DNA of 9,067 nucleotides. Origin: Acidobacteriota bacterium (GTDB lineage: Bacteria; Acidobacteriota; UBA6911). The notes below the pieces were generated by a model. The model was not told the origin of the DNA and did not search any database. It was given only the letters and a program-made list of their open reading frames with translations. Shown here piece after piece: positions 1 through 6,846 of the stretch; position 1 is the first letter of the stretch; each line of letters opens with the position of its first letter. The stretch spans positions 1 to 9,067 of the forward strand of contig JAFNAH010000026.1 in the NCBI GenBank assembly GCA_017860075.1, written 5' to 3'. The translations under genes and the position numbers were made by a program.

Positions 1-333
1 CTTGTTGCGGGAACCGATGCCGTCTTTCCAGTCGTAGCCGGAAACGAAGTTGCCCCCCGGCCAGCGAAGGATCGTAACGCCAAGGCCGCGGGCGGCCTCC
101 ATCACGTCTTTACGGTAGCCCTCTTCATCGGACAGGGGGCTGCCCGGCTCATAGATTCCTCCGTAGATGCATCGACCGAGGTGTTCCGAGAAGTTGCCAA
201 AGAGGTAGGGGTGGACCTCCCCGATTACCCGATCGGTGTCGATCTTGATCCTCGCTTTTTCCGGGGCAACCTGCGCACGGCCGATGGCAGACAGACATAG
301 TACGACACTCAGGACGGCGATTTGTCTATTCAT
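1..333 (-). CDS. Secreted GH51 alpha-L-arabinofuranosidase, N-terminal fragment
   Basis: The first 111 residues of a protein whose 3' end lies beyond the left edge of the window. The start at 333 is preceded by GGAGG four bases upstream. Residues 1-20 form a Sec signal peptide (hydrophobic stretch [13 protein letters not shown], probable cleavage after GRA or AQ), so the enzyme is exported. The mature N-terminus carries landmarks of glycoside hydrolase family 51: [18 protein letters not shown], then [17 protein letters not shown], the DE-GYRKDV helix, and [12 protein letters not shown] near residues 91-102. Family members release terminal arabinofuranose from arabinan and arabinoxylan and are usually about 500 residues long, so roughly a fifth is seen here. 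The catalytic glutamates lie outside the window and cannot be checked. The fold call is firm; substrate is known only from the family. Confidence 0.9.
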   Translation of the reverse strand, partial: MNRQIAVLSVVLCLSAIGRAQVAPEKARIKIDTDRVIGEVHPYLFGNFSEHLGRCIYGGIYEPGSPLSDEEGYRKDVMEAARGLGVTILRWPGGNFVSGYDWKDGIGSRNK

Positions 334-380
334 AGCGCCTCCATTCACAGTCCGGTCCGTTGAGGCTGGCTCGCAACGTA

Positions 381-477
381 GTATCCATGGCACAGGCTTT
401 CAGCCCTTCCCTGATCTTTGGGTGCAAGTCCTGGGGCTTCAGCCCAGGCTGATATGAGACGGGCCTTTGGCCCCCGG
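381..477 (+). repeat. Hairpin-rich REP-like repeat, copy A
   Basis: An intergenic element of about 97 bp made of three consecutive short stem-loops: GGCT-TTC-AGCC (395-405), CCTGGGGCT-TC-AGCCCAGG (430-448, one bulged G) and GGGCC-TTT-GGCCC (461-473). It begins with GTATCCATGG and has TATGAGAC before the last stem. The whole unit matches the reverse complement of copy B (500-597) at about 70 percent by eye, with about one gap. The modular, stem-preserving divergence resembles REP/BIME-type dispersed elements. I recall similar hairpin arrays in acidobacterial intergenic regions, but copy number in this genome cannot be checked from here. Confidence 0.75.
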
Positions 478-499
478 TGTCGGATACAAGTCAAAACAC

Positions 500-597
500 A
501 CAGCGCTGAAAGCGCGTTCTCATACCGGCCCGGGGCGAAGCCCCGGGATTGCGTCCATGAACAGGAAACAAGGGCTGAAGGCCCGCCCCATAGATAC
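500..597 (-). repeat. Hairpin-rich REP-like repeat, copy B (inverted)
   Basis: The inverted partner of copy A, with the same order of modules on the opposite strand. On the plus strand it shows GCGCT-GAA-AGCGC (503-515), a perfect eight-base stem CCCGGGGC-GAA-GCCCCGGG (529-547) and GGGC-TGAAG-GCCC (572-584), with TCTCATA at 518-524 and ATAGATAC at the outer end. Each stem sits at the mirror position of one in copy A around a centre near 489, with a spacer of about 22 bp (478-499). It ends 19 bp past the stop of the FKBP gene, so it may also stop transcription coming from that gene, although no T-tract follows the stems. Confidence 0.75.
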
Positions 598-615
598 GCC
601 GCGGCGCAGCGCCAC

Positions 616-1428
616 TTATTGGATCTTGATCAGCTCGATGTCGAACACCAGCATGCCGTATGGAGGCTGCTGCCCCTTGTATGCCAGGTTCTCCGGGATC
701 CAGAAACGCATCTTCTGCCCTTCGACCATCAACTGCACCCCCTCGGTCCACCCTGCGATGACCTTGTCCAGAGAGAATGTGGAGGGTTGTCCGCGCGTGA
801 CTGAACTGTCGAAAAGCTTCCCGTTCGTCGTCCAGCCGGAATAGTGAACGGTGACCGTGCTGGCCCGACTCGGATGTTTCGTGCCCGTGCCTTCCTGGAG
901 AGACCTATACGCGAGGCCGCTGATCGTCAGTTTTGCATCCTTCGGGGGTGCTTTCACATCCTCCGGGGCTTTGGTGGGCGACGGTTGAATGGCGAGCAGT
1001 TCGATGTCAAATACCAGCATTCCCTTGGGCCGCCCCGCCTGGCCTTTGTACGCAAGGGCCTCGGGGATCCATGCCCTGCGCTTTTCGCCCACAACCATCA
1101 ATTGAACCGTCTCACCCCAACCGGTGATGACGCGATTCAAGGGGAAGCTGGAAGGCCTGCCGCGGGAAACCGAGCTGTCGAACATCTTCCCGTCGGTTGT
1201 CCACCCGGTGTAATGGACGGTGACCATATCGTCAGCCGCCGGGTGCTGTTCCCCGGTCCCGGGCGTGAGCACCTTGGACGCGAGGCCGGAGGACGCCTTC
1301 ACGGCATCATCGGGTGGAGAGGCCACATCGGGCGGCGGCGGAATCACCTGCAACGTTACAGTCCCGGATTGGGCGAAAGCGGCGGCGAGAGCCGCTGCCA
1401 AGAACGCTATTGCTGTCAGTAGTCTCAT
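616..1428 (-). CDS. Exported tandem-domain FKBP-type peptidyl-prolyl cis-trans isomerase
   Basis: A 270-residue protein that accelerates cis-trans isomerisation of Xaa-Pro bonds, probably in the periplasm. The start at 1428 is chosen because AAGGAG lies four bases upstream and the protein then opens with a signal peptide (residues 1-20, MRLLTAIAFLAAALAAAFAQ). Two FKBP domains follow, about 47-148 and 168-270, joined by a Pro/Lys-rich linker. They are strongly similar to each other, which indicates an internal duplication. Expected FKBP pocket residues are present in both: Tyr73, Phe83-Asp84, Phe95, Val100-Ile101, Trp104, Tyr127, Phe140 and Tyr196, Phe206-Asp207, Phe218, Val223-Ile224, Trp227, Tyr250, Phe262. 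In both, the loop after Ala-Tyr (AYKGQ) is several residues shorter than in FKBP12 and the Ile-Pro-Pro segment is absent. Both domains could therefore be active. Client proteins are unknown. Confidence 0.93.
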   Translation of the reverse strand: MRLLTAIAFLAAALAAAFAQSGTVTLQVIPPPPDVASPPDDAVKASSGLASKVLTPGTGEQHPAADDMVTVHYTGWTTDGKMFDSSVSRGRPSSFPLNRVITGWGETVQLMVVGEKRRAWIPEALAYKGQAGRPKGMLVFDIELLAIQPSPTKAPEDVKAPPKDAKLTISGLAYRSLQEGTGTKHPSRASTVTVHYSGWTTNGKLFDSSVTRGQPSTFSLDKVIAGWTEGVQLMVEGQKMRFWIPENLAYKGQQPPYGMLVFDIELIKIQ

Positions 1429-1758
1429 AGAACTCCTTGGGATACGGGATAACGGGGGCACCCCCCTCCTGACCAAAAGCTACATCTTAAATCAAGTCTC
1501 TCAGAACCATGCCTTGTTTCTCTTTATGGCCGCCAAAAAGCTGGAATAAGGCTCGATTTTCGAGGCAAAAATGGCGTAACCGGTTGCCAATTAAAGACTA
1601 GCCTCGGTCCGACCCCATACTTCCCAGGGAGGATGCAATATCCTCCTTTCGGAGGATGCACGCGTGCCGTCTCAGCGGATATCATCCTGAACAGCGGGTG
1701 AAGGTGGGTTGATGTTTGAAATTGGGGGCCGTGCGGCTGCCCCCTCGACATTGGGGAT
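1429..1758. other. Divergent intergenic region between FKBP and DsbA-like genes
   Basis: A 330 bp spacer that must hold the promoters of both flanking genes, with no convincing coding content. It includes a small palindrome CTCGA-TTT-TCGAG at 1552-1564 and the GGAGGAT/ATCCTCC hairpin cluster at 1628-1657, listed separately. TTGCCA at 1584-1589 resembles a -35 box for the plus-strand gene, but no matching -10 box lies at the right distance, so I do not call a promoter. Confidence 0.5.
1628..1657 (+). promoter_or_regulatory. Competing hairpins in the leader of the DsbA-like gene
   Basis: Three seven-base blocks alternate: GGAGGAT (1628-1634), its complement ATCCTCC (1640-1646), and GGAGGAT again (1651-1657). 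The middle block can pair with either outer block, giving a five-base loop on one side or a TTTC loop on the other, so the two hairpins exclude each other. The outer blocks belong to a ten-base direct repeat, GGAGGATGCA. The arrangement could be an operator for a dimeric regulator or an RNA switch about 100 nt ahead of the start codon. The pattern is seen in the sequence; the role is inference. Confidence 0.4.
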
Positions 1759-2379
1759 ATGAAGACAAGAGCGGTGATCTCAGCGCTGTGCCTGCTTCTG
1801 ATGGCAGCGGTTGGACAGGCGCCAGCCCAGTCCACGGTCGGCTGGAGCCCGGACCGCTTTGGCAGCAGCCGTGCGGGGGCCCGGGTCAGGATCGATGTCT
1901 TCTCTGACTATGAGTGCCCGGCGTGCCGGACGTTCTACCTGCAGACCGTGAGAAATGTACTCGAGACCTATGGGCGGGACAACCGGGTGGAGATCGTCTA
2001 TCACGATTTCCCCCTCCAGATGCACCGATATGCCCGGGAGGCGGCACGCTACGCGCTCGCCGGGCGCCGGTTGGGAGCCGATCAATGGAAGGCGCTCACC
2101 GATGCCCTCTACTTTCGACAGGCGGAGTGGTCTTCCACGGGCAGGATCGATGCGGTCGCCTCGGAAGCACTCTCACCCCGGGATTACGCCAGGCTGAGGG
2201 AATTCCTGAATGATCCCTCCATCGATGAGGCTCTCGAGAAGGAGCTGGCTCTGGGGCGCGCGCTCCAGGTCAATTCGACTCCGACGTTCTTCATTGCCGC
2301 GAACGGGCTGTCGCGGCGGATCGTAGGGGGCGTACCCCTCACCGTCCTCGGATCCTACCTGAATCGACTTCTCAAATAG
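1759..2379 (+). CDS. Exported DsbA-like thiol:disulfide oxidoreductase
   Basis: A 206-residue thioredoxin-fold protein, probably periplasmic. Residues 1-24 are a Sec signal peptide (MKTRAVISALCLLLMAAVGQ, then APAQ, cleaved before Ser25). The strand DVFSDYECPAC carries the active site Cys53-Pro-Ala-Cys56 at the start of a helix, as in DsbA/DsbG-like proteins. An alpha-helical insertion spans about 85-165, and the cis-proline loop reads NSTPTFF with Thr174-Pro175. It ends with the usual VGGV..L..YL.RLL helix. Length and order fit the family, which forms or exchanges disulfides in exported proteins. The start codon has only a weak GGGGAT ribosome site close upstream, but it is the only start giving an intact signal peptide. 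The Crp/Fnr gene follows on the same strand after 101 bp, so the two may be co-transcribed. Whether it works as an oxidase, isomerase or reductant cannot be told. Confidence 0.9.
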   Translation: MKTRAVISALCLLLMAAVGQAPAQSTVGWSPDRFGSSRAGARVRIDVFSDYECPACRTFYLQTVRNVLETYGRDNRVEIVYHDFPLQMHRYAREAARYALAGRRLGADQWKALTDALYFRQAEWSSTGRIDAVASEALSPRDYARLREFLNDPSIDEALEKELALGRALQVNSTPTFFIAANGLSRRIVGGVPLTVLGSYLNRLLK

Positions 2380-2480
2380 CCGGACAGTTCTGATGAACCA
2401 CAGGAAATCCGAGGGGAAGAACGGCAGCGTCGTTACGCACTGCTGTCGACCGCCGGGATTACCTGCTGAGGTATGCCCCC

Positions 2481-3395
2481 ATGATTGACCCGACTCACCA
2501 GGCTGACAGCTTCAAGCAACGAGTGCGCGATTCGTTTCGCAGGCAGTGTCTGCAGTGTGCCGGTTGCCGGGCAATCAGGATAGCCAGACGCGACTTTGTC
2601 TATGCAAGCGGGCAACGGAACGCAATGGTCTACCTGATAGAAAGCGGACAGGTCAAACTGGTCCTGCCCACGCTCGAAGGCAAGGAGTGCCTGCTGGCGA
2701 TCCGCGTCGAGGGAGACATTTTCGGCGAGCTGTGCCTTACCGGCCAAAATGAGCGCCTGGAGACTGCCGTGGCGATGAAGGAAACGACTGTGCGTCAGAT
2801 CCCGATCCGCAATTTCCTGACGTGCCTCAGGCAGGAGTCGCTCCTTGAGGGGCTGGTGCAGTACCTGGCTCTCCGGATTTCGGAGCAGCAGGAAATGATT
2901 GCGATGCTCGCAACGGAAGACGGCGAGCAGCGGTTGGCCAAGACGCTCCTGCACCTCGGCGAAGTGCTCGGGAGGGGGAGCGCCGGGGGCACGCGCATCG
3001 AGCACAGGATCTCGCATGTAGAATTGTCGAGAATGGTGGGAACGACCCGGCCTCGGATCGGAATATTCCTGAAGAAATTCCGCGAGCTGGGGCTGATTCG
3101 GCTGACCTCGGAACGGTTCCTCGTTATCGATCAAGACAGGCTCAGGGAGTACGCGATGGGGCGAGGAGATTCCAGGCGGCAGTGGTTGCCGGAGCCCCAA
3201 TTCCAACCCTTGCTGGCCGAGCCTCCCGCTCCTCAGGCTATCCTCCCCCATGCTTCGTCAATTATCCGGGCCGGCCGAAAATTCCCCGACAGCCCCGGTT
3301 CTTCAGTGGCCAGCCTGATGGCTGCCCAACCTGCTTCGATTGATCCGTGCCGGTACCGCAACTCTCATCCGAAAGTAAACCGCATGGCCAGTTGA
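2481..3395 (+). CDS. Crp/Fnr-family transcriptional regulator with Cys triad and long C-terminal tail
   Basis: A 304-residue cytoplasmic DNA-binding protein. GAGG lies nine bases ahead of the start. Residues about 30-125 form the cyclic-nucleotide-binding-like beta roll (VYLIESGQVKL, GDIFGELCLTG), 125-150 the dimer helix, and 150-215 a winged helix-turn-helix whose recognition helix reads VGTTRPRIGIFLKKFRELG in the Crp position. Three cysteines (23, 26, 29) sit at the N-terminus in Cys-x2-Cys-x2-Cys spacing, reminiscent of the Fe-S ligands of FNR. However, the position matching FNR Cys122 (before IPI, near residue 105) is not cysteine; the other cysteines are 70, 85, 115 and 290. Family members usually end near residue 220-250. 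Here a Pro/Ala/Ser-rich tail of about 75 residues follows, and its last 31 bases overlap the convergent receptor gene. The effector and target genes are unknown; redox, oxygen or metal sensing is inference. Confidence 0.9.
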   Translation: MIDPTHQADSFKQRVRDSFRRQCLQCAGCRAIRIARRDFVYASGQRNAMVYLIESGQVKLVLPTLEGKECLLAIRVEGDIFGELCLTGQNERLETAVAMKETTVRQIPIRNFLTCLRQESLLEGLVQYLALRISEQQEMIAMLATEDGEQRLAKTLLHLGEVLGRGSAGGTRIEHRISHVELSRMVGTTRPRIGIFLKKFRELGLIRLTSERFLVIDQDRLREYAMGRGDSRRQWLPEPQFQPLLAEPPAPQAILPHASSIIRAGRKFPDSPGSSVASLMAAQPASIDPCRYRNSHPKVNRMAS

Positions 3396-6193
3396 ACGGA
3401 CCTCGGTTCGCCGACCGCGGTCGTCTGCCCGAAGGCCGGTGAAGGATTGGCAGGGAAAACCCCGCGGCCAAACGTGTTATTCAATGCGACCCCGTTCACG
3501 TGGTTGAGGATATTGAATGCTTCGACCATCAGCTGCATGTGGAGACGTTCTCCGAGTGTGAACGTCCGGCTCACCCGCGCACCCGCGGTGAAGAAGTCGA
3601 AACCGGATCCCGAGTTGCGTGCAATGTACCGTCCGTTCTCGATGGGCCTGGCAGTCGTCCCCTGGATCGTGTTACCCCCGGTTACGATGTTGAACGGGAG
3701 CGCGGAGTAGTACTGAACCGCGCCGCTCAGCTCGAACCCGTGAGTCATCCGTTCCCACAGCGTGCTGCCCTCGCTCATCGGGGTGCGGATCGTGCCGTCG
3801 AAAACGACGCGATGCCTCTGATCGTCATCGGAGCGACCATAGTCCTTCCAGATGTCAAAATTGTCGATCGGAGCGCTGAAGAAAAACTCCCCGACATTGT
3901 CGAGAGCCTTTGAATAGGTGTACGACAAACGGAAACTTCCCCACCGCCCTGGTCTCTGGATGAAGGAGACATACAGTCCGTCGTAGTGTGAGTCGGCGCC
4001 TGACGAATATTGACTGTTGTTGCCGTAGTCGGGGTTTGGACGGCACCCGTTGTTGCTGCCGGTGGCCGCACAGACAGGGGCATTCCGGTTGATCGACATG
4101 ATCAAATGAAGCCCCCGGACGTACTGATATCCGATGCTGACAATCCGGGTTTCGCCAAGCCGCTGCTCGATCTCGACGTTCACCTGTTCGGAATAGGCGT
4201 TCTGTATGTGCCGGTCCATGGTCGTGAGGTTCGGAAGCGTGACGGAAGGCATCGCGGATTCCAGGATCGCCGGGAATACCGGAGCGCCGTCCTGGGTTGG
4301 CGAGAGGGTCAGGATGCTCTGGTTCAGGTTCGCGAGTTCAGTGGTATTTCCAGCCGACAGCAGGGCATTGGCCAGGGCGCGGAGCGGAACGCGATCATAG
4401 AAGAGGCCGTAGCTTCCACGGACGACCGTGCGGTTCGAATCGAACGGCGACCAGGCAAGCCCCACGCGCGGTGAGAAGTTGTTCGTGTCCGTCGAAATGG
4501 TTCTCAGGAATTGCAGGTCATAGCGCACTCCGATGTTCAGGATCAGACCACGACGGACCTTCCACTCGTCCTGAACGTAGAGGCCGACATTAGGATTTCT
4601 CTGAGCGACAACCGGGTTGCCAAATGTCTGTGTGAAGCCGGAGTTGGTATAGATCCCGTTCAGAAAGTTCGCCAGCGAGGAGAATGTGTAGCTGCCGCGA
4701 AAGGCTCGGGGAAACATGATCGTGGCGTCGTTGTGCAGGAAATCGACGCCTGCCCGCACCGCGTGGCGTCCGTGCTGGTACGTGAAGTTGTCGGCGATCT
4801 CAAGAAGGTCGTTCCGCCGGGAAGTGGGCGACACGGAGAGCGTTCCGAATGAAGCGACCCCGGATATTCGGACCGCAGGGCCGATCGGGTCGGTGGGACG
4901 CGCTTCCAGGCTGCTCCAGATGAACTGGCCACGCGTCTCGTTCACTACCCGTGAGGAAAGGGTTGCGATATTGCTGACCGCCAGTGTCTGGTCGATGTTA
5001 TCGAGCCCGGCCGACGCGGATGATGCGCTCAGCCCGCCCGCACCCCGGGAGTTCTCGCTGGTGACGGTGTACAGGCTGTAACGTGCACTCAATTGGTCCC
5101 TGTCGCCTGGGAGGTGATCCACTTTTGCGAGGATGTTGGTGTTGTGGACCGGATTCGGATACAGGCCGGTCGCGACCGGAGAACCGGAATATCCCACCTC
5201 GGCCAGACGCGTGTTGATCGCGAGAACGTCCGCGGGATTGATAGTGGCGAGGCCGGATTGATGCAGACGGCGCTGCTCGAAGTTGACGAAATAGAATGTT
5301 CGGTCCCGTGCGATCGGCCCGCCGAGGCTGGCGCCGTACTGTGCCTGGGTCATGGGAAGAACTGTGTGAGTAAGCGCGTTTGCTGCGTTAAGGCTTTGAT
5401 TTCGCAGGAAGCCGTAGACCTCACCGTGAATGGAGTTCGTGCCGCTCTTCGTCACCATGCTGATGTAGCCGCCAAGGGCGCGCCCGAATTCCGCCTGCGC
5501 ACCCGAGGTCACGACCTGGAATTCCTGGACTACGCCCAGCCCGTAGAATGTCCCGCTGAGACCGGCGGCATCATCGTTGGCGGAAAGACCGTCCACGATG
5601 AAACTGTTGGAGAAGTTGCGCTGGCTGTTCACCGAGATTCCCTGGCCGGGAACCGCGGAAGTCTCGGCAAACAGCTGCGTGCTTGCGGTGTTAGTGGGAG
5701 ACACGCCGGGAACCGCCAGGGCCAGGTCCAGGAAATTGCGGCCGTTCAACGGCAGGCTGGCGATTTCCTCCTCCAACAGTGTCCCCGCGGCCTGGCTGCG
5801 TGATGCTTCCAGCACGGCGGCACCACCGCTGACCTCGATCCTGGTCGACGGCGAACCGACCTGAAGCCGGATGGGCATGTCGACGGCGGCACCGACGGTG
5901 AGTCTTACCGATTGAACGGCGTCTGCAAATCCGGCTTGGGACGCGACTATCTCGTAGAGTCCTACCCTGAGGTACGGGAACCGGAATCGTCCTTCCTGGT
6001 CGGTCTTGATCGCACTCGAGAGATTGGTGTCCAACTGGCGCGCGACAACCTGCGCTTCAACGACGACGGCGCCTGACGGATCAGTGACGCTGCCGCTCAA
6101 GCTGGCGTGATTGAGGGTTTCCTGCGCGGAGGCTACACGCGCAGCAACCGCAAGGCTGCAGGCAAATACAAGGAATCTGGCTGCGAATGGCAT
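3365..6193 (-). CDS. Oar-like TonB-dependent outer-membrane receptor with carboxypeptidase-regulatory-like domain
   Basis: A 942-residue outer-membrane protein. The start at 6193 is supported by GGGGGAG a few bases upstream and by a signal peptide immediately after (residues 1-24, ending VASAQ). The frame stays open to 6724, but that extension is a separate gene (see 6235-6643). Residues about 27-112 form a carboxypeptidase-regulatory-like beta-sandwich (LSGSVTDPSGAVV, TDQEGRFRFPYLRVGLYEI). Residues about 130-255 are the plug (LPLNGRNFLDLALAVPGV, NSFIVDGLSANDD, QAEFGRALGGYISMVTKSGTN). The rest is a long beta-barrel with typical strands (VGLYVQDEWKV, LILNIGVRYDL, FSPRVGLAWSP) ending in MRFTFG. 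This is the Oar/SusC-like architecture abundant in Acidobacteriota. No SusD partner and no clear TonB box are visible, so the cargo is unknown. The nearby GH51 and deacetylase genes would allow an oligosaccharide, the cysteine-rich neighbour a metal; neither is shown. Confidence 0.93.
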   Translation of the reverse strand: MPFAARFLVFACSLAVAARVASAQETLNHASLSGSVTDPSGAVVVEAQVVARQLDTNLSSAIKTDQEGRFRFPYLRVGLYEIVASQAGFADAVQSVRLTVGAAVDMPIRLQVGSPSTRIEVSGGAAVLEASRSQAAGTLLEEEIASLPLNGRNFLDLALAVPGVSPTNTASTQLFAETSAVPGQGISVNSQRNFSNSFIVDGLSANDDAAGLSGTFYGLGVVQEFQVVTSGAQAEFGRALGGYISMVTKSGTNSIHGEVYGFLRNQSLNAANALTHTVLPMTQAQYGASLGGPIARDRTFYFVNFEQRRLHQSGLATINPADVLAINTRLAEVGYSGSPVATGLYPNPVHNTNILAKVDHLPGDRDQLSARYSLYTVTSENSRGAGGLSASSASAGLDNIDQTLAVSNIATLSSRVVNETRGQFIWSSLEARPTDPIGPAVRISGVASFGTLSVSPTSRRNDLLEIADNFTYQHGRHAVRAGVDFLHNDATIMFPRAFRGSYTFSSLANFLNGIYTNSGFTQTFGNPVVAQRNPNVGLYVQDEWKVRRGLILNIGVRYDLQFLRTISTDTNNFSPRVGLAWSPFDSNRTVVRGSYGLFYDRVPLRALANALLSAGNTTELANLNQSILTLSPTQDGAPVFPAILESAMPSVTLPNLTTMDRHIQNAYSEQVNVEIEQRLGETRIVSIGYQYVRGLHLIMSINRNAPVCAATGSNNGCRPNPDYGNNSQYSSGADSHYDGLYVSFIQRPGRWGSFRLSYTYSKALDNVGEFFFSAPIDNFDIWKDYGRSDDDQRHRVVFDGTIRTPMSEGSTLWERMTHGFELSGAVQYYSALPFNIVTGGNTIQGTTARPIENGRYIARNSGSGFDFFTAGARVSRTFTLGERLHMQLMVEAFNILNHVNGVALNNTFGRGVFPANPSPAFGQTTAVGEPRSVQLAMRFTFG

Positions 6194-6234
6194 TGTTCTC
6201 CCCCTTAGAAGGCCGCGAGATGATTCAACCGCGC

Positions 6235-6643
6235 TCAGCAGGAGGGGGGGAGGTCTTCCGAGGAGTGCAAATGCGAGGTCCCTGCCGTTCTCGATGACAT
6301 GTGAGAAAGGACGCAGGCGATCGGTCTGTCCGACAGAAAGGCCAGGAATCCGGGCTGTGAAGAATGCGGAGTGGGGCGGCCGGGGCAGCACCGGCCGGCA
6401 GAAGCAGCCTTCGGGGCATCGGACGGCAGCGTTCCGGATGCCGGGAAGTTGCGTTTCTGCCTGTTGCGTGCAGCAACAACAGTGCTTCTTGCCGGTACAA
6501 CATTTCATGCTGCAGGAAGAACGCTCGTCCCGAAGACAGGAGATCAATCCTCCGAAGAATGGCGCGAGGAGAAGGAGGGAAAGGAGTGCTGCGGTAACGG
6601 GATGAGCGTGCAGCGGCAGAGCCGGATGGACAACAGCGCTCAT
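6235..6643 (-). CDS. Small membrane-anchored cysteine-rich protein, apparently frameshifted at its 3' end
   Basis: Not a family I can name. From the ATG at 6643 (AAAGGA about ten bases upstream) the frame gives an N-terminal hydrophobic segment at residues about 16-34 (VTAALLSLLLLAPFFGGL), then a dense cysteine block: Cys36, Cys44-x3-Cys48-Cys49, Cys55 to Cys58 in a row, Cys76-x3-Cys80-x-Cys82. This is followed by a Pro-rich stretch and LAFALLGRPPP. The frame has no stop and runs into the receptor. If the seven-base G run (6244-6250) had six bases, the frame would close as GRPPPSC at a TGA (6235-6237), giving 135 residues and a 41 nt gap to the receptor start. I recall short Cys-rich exported acidobacterial proteins ending in Arg-Pro-Pro-Pro, but that is memory, not a search. 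Metal binding, for example copper, is a reasonable guess from CSMKCC. Alternatives are a genuine N-terminal extension of the receptor or a spurious open frame. Confidence 0.55.
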
Positions 6644-6775
6644 ACAACCCGAATCCTTTGTCTTCGCCGGATACGCGTTGATCGAGAACATTGATGCGTC
6701 GCCGCCTGATGATGGTGAATCCAAACCGGTGCAAGCTGCCCCTGCCCGACAAGACTGGCAGTCGGAGTTCCTGCT

Positions 6776-6812
6776 TTCTGTTCAATACAGAACACAAGTT
6801 GTGAGTTGTCGT
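6776..6812 (-). promoter_or_regulatory. Candidate promoter with two adjacent palindromes upstream of the Cys-rich/receptor genes
   Basis: On the minus strand ACGACA (6812-6807) and TGTATT (6789-6784) form a weak -35/-10 pair with a 17-base spacer, each matching consensus at four of six positions. A perfect 11-base palindrome CACAA-G-TTGTG (6793-6803) fills the spacer. A second palindrome, TTCTGT-TCAAT-ACAGAA (6776-6792), overlaps the -10 box. Dyads in these two places are typical of operators. Transcription would start near 6777, about 134 nt before the ATG at 6643. The palindromes are seen; promoter function is inferred. Confidence 0.35.
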
Positions 6813-6846
6813 GAATCCAACGCGCGAGATTTCGCGAATGGCGAGA

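Noticed and set aside
395..584. The hairpin series considered as a CRISPR array or tandem terminators
   Set aside because: Units are not identical direct repeats with unique spacers and no T-tracts follow the stems; a mirrored REP-like pair explains the pattern better.
1429..1476. Sixteen-codon N-terminal extension of the FKBP gene
   Set aside because: It would bury the signal peptide, and the ATG at 1428 has a good AAGGAG site.
2433..3251. 272-codon minus-strand open frame
   Set aside because: It mirrors the Crp/Fnr gene, has no recognisable domain, and arises from GC-rich codon structure.
3412..3423. Perfect 12-base palindrome CGACCGCGGTCG
   Set aside because: It lies inside the receptor coding sequence, is GC-only apart from two A/T pairs, and is expected by chance in such DNA.
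4010..5803. Several plus-strand open frames of 100-236 codons inside the receptor
   Set aside because: They are antisense shadows of the receptor with Arg/Gly-rich low-information translations and no convincing starts.
6225..6797. 190-codon minus-strand frame overlapping the Cys-rich gene
   Set aside because: Its translation is Arg/Pro-rich with no signal or membrane segment; the neighbouring frame has the hydrophobic segment and patterned cysteines.
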